The notes under the pieces are model-generated. The model ran no database searches, was not told the DNA's origin, and saw only the letters and a list, made by a program, of their open reading frames with translations. From Cyanophora paradoxa (taxonomy: Eukaryota > Glaucocystophyceae > Cyanophorales > Cyanophoraceae): a stretch of DNA of 64,000 nt. Where the stretch lies: contig QPMI01000100.1 of assembly GCA_004431415.1 (NCBI GenBank), positions 248,001 to 312,000 on the forward strand. The letters run 5' to 3'. How positions within the stretch are numbered: position 1 is the first letter of the stretch; each line of letters starts with the position of its first letter. The translations under genes and the position numbers were made by a program. This document shows positions 57,638 through 64,000 of the stretch, piece after piece.

Positions 57638-58004
57638 GCTTCGTATGCACAGTCAGCCTTCGCATTGCAGCAAACTCATCTGCATTTTTAAAACATGATG
57701 GAAACTACTGCATGCTCGATGTTCGGGGGCTCAAAAGTGTGGAAGATCCTGAAGACTCTGAATCCTTGGCCTAATCGTGAAGTTAGAACTTTGCACAAGA
57801 ATGAAACGCATCAGCCTTCAGACCTGTGTCGATTAAGAAACGAAATTGTGTACATGTCTCCACAGAGCTGTCATGCGAGCGTGCTACTGCAGGGAAGCCA
57901 CAATGGATTGCACAGCCATGTAGGTCCTGGGGCAAAGCTGCGGGCCGGAGTCGGGATCCAGTCTGTCGGCCAGGGCAAGGAGATCGTTTTTATCTGTAGT
58001 GGCT
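57638..58004. other. Host intergenic DNA
   Basis: No gene is supported in this stretch between convergent 3' ends. Confidence 0.4.
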
Positions 58005-58801
58005 TCAGAGAGCATGCAAAAATGAGAACATTGAAGGGTGTGCATCACCATCCACGTCCTCATACGTGGCCCGAGCAAGGCTGCAGGGCACGCCAGCTCG
58101 CTGCAAGGCTTCGATCTGCTTTTGCCCGGTCTGTTCGCAACTCCACGGGATGTCGCGGAAGACTTCCGATGAACGGGGCTTATCGCTGCAGGCCGGGGAA
58201 AGCGAGAGAAGAACGTAGCTGCAAGGAATCACTGCATCAGCTGCAGAAACACGACAGATTTGTAGAGAGCGGACACGAACCCGCCATCACACGCTTTTGC
58301 GAGGAAAGCTTTGGGCTCTGCGGTCTGAACCACCTCATCAGCTTCCTCAAGCAGGGACCTGGGAATGTCTGGCAGGTCCTGCGAAGAGGATGGCCAGTCA
58401 TGCGCCTCGACGCGTACGTAAGAAAGCGAGAGATAACGCACGCTTCCAATGAAGATCGAAGCCCGTCGGGAGGCTACAGGGTGCTCCAGCGCGGCCTGCA
58501 GACGGTCGCCGAGAGATCCGCCCGCTAACTGAGGAACCAGATCCCAGCGCGTAGACAGCTCCGGGCGCAACTCGAGCAGAAGTTCCCGCATCCTCGACTC
58601 GTCGCCGGAGTAGTAGAGGTACAACGCAATCCGCTCGCTGAGCGTCGCCGCCAGGCGCTCAAGGAGGTCAAGCAGCGCGGCCCGAGCGAAAGTCGCTGCG
58701 TGCTCCGGTCCAATCCCGCTGGCCAGGCGAGTTTTGCATGCTCCAGGAAGCGGGTACTTCGCGACAAGGAACAGCGCGGTCCGCGCGGCCGGCCCGGGCA
58801 T
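58005..58801 (-). CDS. DUF2064 (TIGR04282) glycosyltransferase-like protein
   Basis: The start at 58,801 (MPGPAARTALFLVAKYPLPG) fits the family opening F-x-K-x-P-x-PG-x-x-KTRL (here PLPGACKTRLASGIGPE). Exon 1 runs to IFIGS at about 58,446. A GTGCGT...TCGCAG intron leads to DLPDIPRSLLEEADEVVQT, and after KACDGGF a second intron leads to YVLLSLSPACSD, FRDIPWSCEQTG and YEDVDGDAH, ending at 58,005. GSD/DLPD, DGG, IPWS and DVD are family motifs of the GT-A-fold nucleotidyl/glycosyl transferase-like group. Substrate unknown. Common in bacteria and algae. Confidence 0.8.
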
Positions 58802-59295
58802 GCGACTGCTGGCGCTGCAGGCCCGCACGCACGTCAGCGGCGCTTTGGCCAAAGGCGCATACGAGAGCATGTACTTATACGCACGTGTAGAAGCAGCGCA
58901 GGGCTCCTCACTGAGAGCTGCGTCAGTCTGACCGCCGTACTCTGGCTGCTTGTCGCGCACCGCACGGCGTCGGGTCAGGCTGCGATGCGGCACTGCAGCT
59001 GGCTCGTTCGGCCTCTCCCCTACTTACACCCCCTCGGGCCTGGTCCTTTGTACCCCTGGTCCTGGTCCTTGTACCCCGGCCCTTGTTTCCTATTGTACCC
59101 CCTTTACCCCTCTCTTTGCCGCTCCCTGCGATGCAGCAGCTCCGTAGGCGTTGAAGGTGTGGTGCAGATTCTGTACTCAAAAAGCGTCCTGCTTGCTAGA
59201 GCGAGCGAATCTAGGGGGAAGAGGGGGCGCCGCTGCGGGGCCCCGTATGTACACTGGAGAGTCCCGCCGGGTCGCGGCCGGGGGCGCCGATGCGC
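58802..59295. other. Host intergenic DNA between DUF2064 and kinesin
   Basis: Contains a pyrimidine-rich repeat of GGTCCTTGTACCCC-like words (about 59,040-59,110) and the kinesin 3' flank. No gene seen. Confidence 0.4.
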
Positions 59296-62200
59296 CTACT
59301 TGGCGGCGCGGGCCTTGGCCTCCTCGTGGGCCTTCTCCGCCGCGGCCTTGGCCTCCGCGGCCGCCGCGCGCATCGCCTGCGCCGCGTCGCGCGTCTTCTC
59401 CGCCGCCGCCTTCGCCTCGGCGGCCACGCCCTTGCGCTTCTCGGCCTCGGCCTTGGCGGCCTCGGCGGCCTCCTTGTCGGAGCCCGGCTTGGCGAGCTCC
59501 AGCGTCGCCTTCTTGACCTCCATCTCCGCCTTGGCCTGCTCCATGGCCGCCTTCTTGGCCGCCGTCTCCGCCGAGGCCGCCTCTAGCTCGGCCTTCTTCA
59601 GGTCCTGCTCGGCCCGCGCCAGCGCGATGGCCGCCTGCTCGACCTCTGCGCCGGACTTGGCCTTGTCGAGCTCGGCCCGCTGCATGGAGGCCTCCCGCTT
59701 GAGCTTGGCCATGTCCTCGGCAGCGGGGACCTTGCCAGCGTCGAAGCTCTTCATCGCCTGCACCTCGTCCATCATCGTCTTGCGCGCCGCGTCCGCCATC
59801 TCCTTCTCCTTCTTCAGCACGTCCATCTGCTTCCTGTAGAAGTCCTCCATCTGCTCCTTCTCCTTCTTCACCGAGTCGACCTCCGAGCGGGGCGCGCGCG
59901 GGGCCCCCAGCTTGGCGCCCGGGCCGCCCATCGGGGTCGGCTCCACCTCGTCGCCGTGCCCGTACACCTGCGCCTCTTATATTAGCCGGCGCCGGCCCCC
60001 GGCCCCCGGCCCCCGCCCCCCGCTCGCCTGGAGGGTGATGTGGTCGTTCTTGAGGTAGTTGATGAAGTCGGGCGTGACGGTCGGGATCGCGAAGGTCTTG
60101 GAGTAGTGGAAGTCGAGCTGCTGGCCCGTCGACTTGCCGGGGATCGCCTTGGTCCGGAACGCCTCGCGCTCGAGGTAGAACCGGAACTCGACGAAGGGGT
60201 CGTTGATGCCCACGAACTCCTTGGCCGACTCGATGTTGACCATGAGGTGCATGCTCTTCCCGATGAGCTGGATCGGGTCGTCGATCTCGGCCGCGTCCTC
60301 CTGCTCGGCGAGCTTGCGGCCCTCGGCGTCCACGACGAAGAGCTGGACCTTGAGCATGCCCTTCTTGGCGCCGCTGTAGTCCACGACGTGGTACCAGTCG
60401 TCCACGTCGAGGATGTAGGCGAGGGGCTGGAGGAAGACCTGGCAGCGCCCGATGACGGTGTCCTCGGGGGGGTCCCAGAACGGGTCCTCGGCCTTGGGGA
60501 GGAGCACGGGCCCCTGCTCCAGGAAGTTCTGGTAGACGTCGCGGATAAGGTGGATGCGGTTCTCGAACTTCTCGATGTCCCAGAGCCAGACGGTCTTCGT
60601 GGCGACCTGCTCGACGCGCACGCGCATCTCCATCTTCGTCGACGAGATGCTCGAGATGCCGACGCTGGCCTCGCCGATCGTGTCCACCAGCTTGACCTCG
60701 AAGGTGACGCCCTTCTTCAGCTCCTGGGCGATCATGTTGCACTCGTTCACCTGCGCGGAGCGGAGCGGAGTTAGATTGGATGGATCGGATGGGATAGATT
60801 GGAAGGCTGGCTCGCCTCTGGGATGATTCGGTTGAGGGAGTCCTCCATGAGGGCCATGTCGCGCTTGCGCTTGCCGGCCTGCTCCTCGATCATCTGGAGC
60901 GCCTTGGCCTTCTCCTCCAGCTCCTTCTCCTTCGCCTCGAGGAGCTTCTTGAGGTCGTCGTGGCCCGAGACGCCCAGCGACTCGAGCTCCTTCTTGCGCT
61001 TGGCGGCCTCCTCCTCCAGCTGCCGCATCTTCTCCTCGAACTCCTTCCGCCGCTGCGCCTCCTCCTCGTCCATCTTGCCCGACGCTGCCCCCAGGCTCAT
61101 CCTGCGAGGCAGGCGGGGCGCTCAGCGGCGAGGAAAGGCAGAGCTGAGCGGAGCGGAGCCGGGCGCGCGGGCGCACCCGAGGCCCTGGGCCTCGACGAAC
61201 TCCTTCTGGGCGAACTCCCACGTGAAGTCGAACGAGGGGTCGCCCGTCGGCATCTGGAAGCGGTAGAAGTGGTTCATCCCGAAGATGATGCGGTCGTTGT
61301 GGCTCAGCTGCGTCGGCGAGGTCGCCTGCTTGCCGTTCACGAAGGTCTTGGCGCCCGCCTTGGGGACCAGCGTCACGACGCCGTCGGCGTTGGTGAACTC
61401 GCAGTGCTCGGCCTGGATGTTGAGGCCGGCGAGGCCGATCTGTGGCGGCGGGCTCGTGTTCTTCTTGCCGGCGCGCGTCGTCTCGCCGGGCTTGATCAGG
61501 TAGACGATCTTCTCGGAGAGGAGCAGGTCCTCGTTCAGGTTCGTCAGGAGCGGCGTGACCTTCTTGTCGTCCTCCGAGATGCCGGCCTGGGCCGTGACGA
61601 AGGCCGCCGCCTCCGACATGCGCTGCTCCCAGGACTTCTGCTTCTCGGCGAGGAGCGCCTCGTTCTGGCGCATCTGGTCCTCGAACTCCTTCTTGAGGCG
61701 CTCGACCTCGGCCGGGTCCGCGCCGCCGCCCGCCCCGATGGCGATCCCGCCCGTCTCCAGTGCCTTCTTCAGGCGGTCGTTCTCCTCCTTCAGCTCGCGG
61801 ATGAGCTGCGCGCAGCTCAGAGCGCGCCCCGGGTCGGGTCGAGCGAGCGCGGCCGGCGCGGCGCGCCTTCTCGGTCGGGTTCTCGTTCTTGATGGCGGCG
61901 TTCTTGATCTTCTTGGCGCGGTCGGCGTACCGGAGCGTCGAGAGGGTCTCCTCGTAGTTGATGTCGGCGGGCGACAGGGCGCAAATCATGCTGCGGGAGC
62001 GCACGCACGTTAGAAGCGGGCGGGCGTCAGGGCGGGCAGGCGGAGCAGAGCGGGGCGCACATGGTCTTGGAGTTGCCACCCAGGGCGTCTTGCAGGAGAC
62101 GCGTGAGCACCGAGTTACGGTACGGGACGAAGACGCCCTTCTTGCCGGTCGACTGCGCCGCCCCGCGTCACTCGGGGCCGGCTCGGCGGAGAGGCGGCTG

Positions 62201-64000
62201 GGCGGGCGGCTGGCGCCGGGGGGGGGGGGGGGGGGGGGGGGGGGCGCACCGCGTCGGCGAGGGCCGAAATCACGTTACCCAGGGCGGAGAGCGACTGGTT
62301 GATGGCGCACCCCTCCTGCTCGCCGGCGGCGCGGTCAGAAGCGTCCGAGCGGGCGGGCGGGCGGGCCGGCGGGGCTCGCCTTGAGGCGGTCGCCCGTGGC
62401 GCCGGTGGACTCGGCACGCTCCGAGCCAGCCAGATCGATCTGTCCGTCCGTCAGGCGCGGCTCGGCTTCCGGGGAAGGGCGGCAGGCTCCAACGGACCAG
62501 GTTGATCTTGGACGATGTCTCGGACTTCCCGAGCGGAGTGTTCTGCGCCGCGCACCCTCAGGAACCGAAGCCGATCGAGGGAGGGGCGGGGGAGAGAAAG
62601 GGGGGACGCACGGTGACGATGGTGAAAGTGATGGTGAACACAGTGTGCGCGCGCGAGCTCGTAGCATTCACTGGCGAGGCGGGGGGGGGGGGATCAGCGG
62701 GGGTACAGGCGGCGGGACGGGGCGGGGGCCTCGGGCGGACTCTGCGTGGAGCCAATGGTACGGTTGGTCGTGCCTTCGTCCATCTGGCGCTCGACCTCCT
62801 TGTAGCTCGTGCAGGGGATGCTGCGCGGCGGAGTGAGGCCCGGGCGAGCGGACGGGCGGGCGGCGGCGCCGGTGCCCCGCGTCTGAGGGAGCAAGCGCAC
62901 GCGGCGAGGTCCTCGACGTAGACACCGCGCTTGTCTTGCTTGACCTTCAGGCCGCCCGGCGGGTTGTTCTTCGGGTTGAGGAGGTCGCGGACCTCTGCTC
63001 GGGCCCCGCGTCAGCGGGGGCGCGTCCGCGGGGCGCGTCCGCTGCGGCCGAGAAGCGGGGCGCGGGACCGGCGCGCGCACTCTCGTTGTAGATCTCAAGC
63101 ATACTGACAGTCATCTGGAAGGACTTGGCCGGGTCCGGGTTCGCCGTGATTCGCTCGAACATGGTTTCGCAGCTGCCGGGGGCGCGTCAGGAAGCGAAGG
63201 GACACGGAGCAGCGGGGAGCGGAAGGATTATGACACGGAATCGGGCAACGAAGAGGGAAGGAGGGAGGGCGCAGCGCTTCGCGGAGCGCGTGTGCGGCGG
63301 GGGGCGCGAGCTCACGTAATGGGAATGATACCCTTGTTGGTACCGTAGCCGACCATAGAGTACGACTTGCCGGCACCGGTCTGTCACATGCAATTAGCGC
63401 GCGCGAGAGCGATGCCGGGAACGCAGGTGGGGCGCGCTGACTTGGCCGTACGCGAACAGACTGACGGGGGAGCGCAAGTCAGGCGGACGCCGAGCGGCGC
63501 GCGAAGATGCTGCGCGCACCTGCAGTTGTATCCGTTCCACGCATTGTCGAGCACGGAGGTACCCAGGTCGTCGAACACCTTCCGCTGAGACGCGTACTTG
63601 GGCGATACTGAAGGGATAGGTCAGCGCGGACCGACCGACGCGTCACGAAGGCCAAAGCACCTGCGACGGAGTAGCCCGTCTCATCGTTGACGAAGCCGTC
63701 TGCAAGGCGGTATCAGGACGCCGTCAAGCGGATTCCTCGCAAGCTTGCGCAAGAGCGCTAGCGGACCGTGCGACCAGTACGAGAAATCGAAAGCGAAGTG
63801 CTTCGGCTCGTCTGTGTTAAAAGCCTCACGTCAGCTCGCGGGCGCTGGGTCGAAAACGAAGCGATGCGGACTCGTTTCGGGATTGACGATGGAAGTCTGC
63901 GTACGGGCGAGCGGTCAGCGACAGACGCCAGGAACTATGAAAGTTAATGCAATAGCGCACCTGGACCCCCTCCATCTCGATAATCTGCAGTGCAAAGTAC
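59296..64000 (-). CDS. KIF1-like: Kinesin-3 (KIF1/Unc-104-like) motor, 5' end outside window
   Basis: About 20 exons with GTGCGC-type donors. The motor domain includes [38 protein letters not shown] + [11 protein letters not shown] (P-loop), [28 protein letters not shown] (switch I), [20 protein letters not shown] (switch II), [15 protein letters not shown] and [12 protein letters not shown]. It is followed by a neck and coiled coil, then an FHA domain ([48 protein letters not shown]). A second coiled coil, a KIF1-type conserved region (about 60,030-60,760: [39 protein letters not shown]) and a long Ala/Lys/Glu coiled tail lead to the stop at 59,296. No PH domain is seen. It transports cargo along microtubules toward plus ends, possibly in flagella. 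Confidence 0.92.
62219..62244. repeat. Homopolymer G run in kinesin intron
   Basis: About 25 consecutive G inside an intron between the [15 protein letters not shown] and STGKKGVF exons. The length is likely unreliable; no coding effect. Confidence 0.8.

Noticed and set aside
59290-60742. 521-aa minus ORF rich in Arg/Gly over the kinesin 3' half
   Set aside because: Shadow frame of the kinesin coiled-coil tail, which reads as a clear KIF1-type protein in another frame.

Overview
The window joins two very different kinds of DNA. Positions 1-39,142 are AT-richer, dense with intronless genes, and made of at least three integrated Polinton-like virus elements (A, B and C). Positions 39,143-64,000 are GC-rich, intron-rich nuclear DNA with GT-AG introns, carrying a kinesin-3, a DNA polymerase eta, a DUF2064 protein and repeated copies of a helical-repeat (possibly rotatin-like) gene. 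This suggests the nuclear genome of a unicellular eukaryote, most likely a GC-rich microalga or related protist. The species cannot be named from sequence alone.

Element A (1-12,042, plus strand, left part outside the window) carries a conserved MPPKRK protein, a small Cys protein, AT-hook proteins, a primase-helicase (AEP + D5/S3H), a RING protein, a GIY-YIG nuclease, a polinton-type PolB and an rve integrase. It then has 11-bp iterons, a subterminal repeat module, AT-rich iterons and a 73-bp terminal palindrome. Element B (12,043 to about 25,230, plus strand) starts with the packaging ATPase and repeats the same small-gene order. Its replication slot, however, holds one 1438-aa PolB-like/SF1-helicase/HNH fusion, followed by an integrase, a DUF5710 protein and an S-adenosylmethionine decarboxylase. 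A 1.83-kb tandem duplication (10,907-14,557) spans the A/B boundary and leaves a broken extra copy of the ATPase. Element C (about 25,252-39,142, minus strand) has the full structural block: ATPase, major capsid protein and two probable minor capsid proteins. It also has primase-helicase and PolB, but no integrase. Its PolB and major capsid genes each carry one in-frame stop.

The main discovery candidate is the terminus. The right end of A and the outer end of C are palindromes with 28-bp arms of unrelated sequence around a conserved core (TGAGGCGGAACGCCGAG / TGAGCGGAACGCGAG). Both stop at TATGTGT directly against target DNA. Inside each lie AT-rich iterons and a lineage-specific word-repeat module that also occurs just 3' of the primase-helicase gene. 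This points to a terminal-inverted-repeat genome with hairpin-forming ends. A shared promoter-like motif (GAAATTATTTTCTCCG) lies 15-30 nt before replication and DNA-binding genes in all three elements.

C abuts an exon of the helical-repeat gene. An uninterrupted paralogue of that exon lies at about 48,068, so it serves as an internal empty-site reference. The host half has undergone segmental duplication: the helical-repeat gene, a coiled-coil/hydrophobic gene and the 3' part of DNA polymerase eta all occur more than once, and one copy is a chimera.
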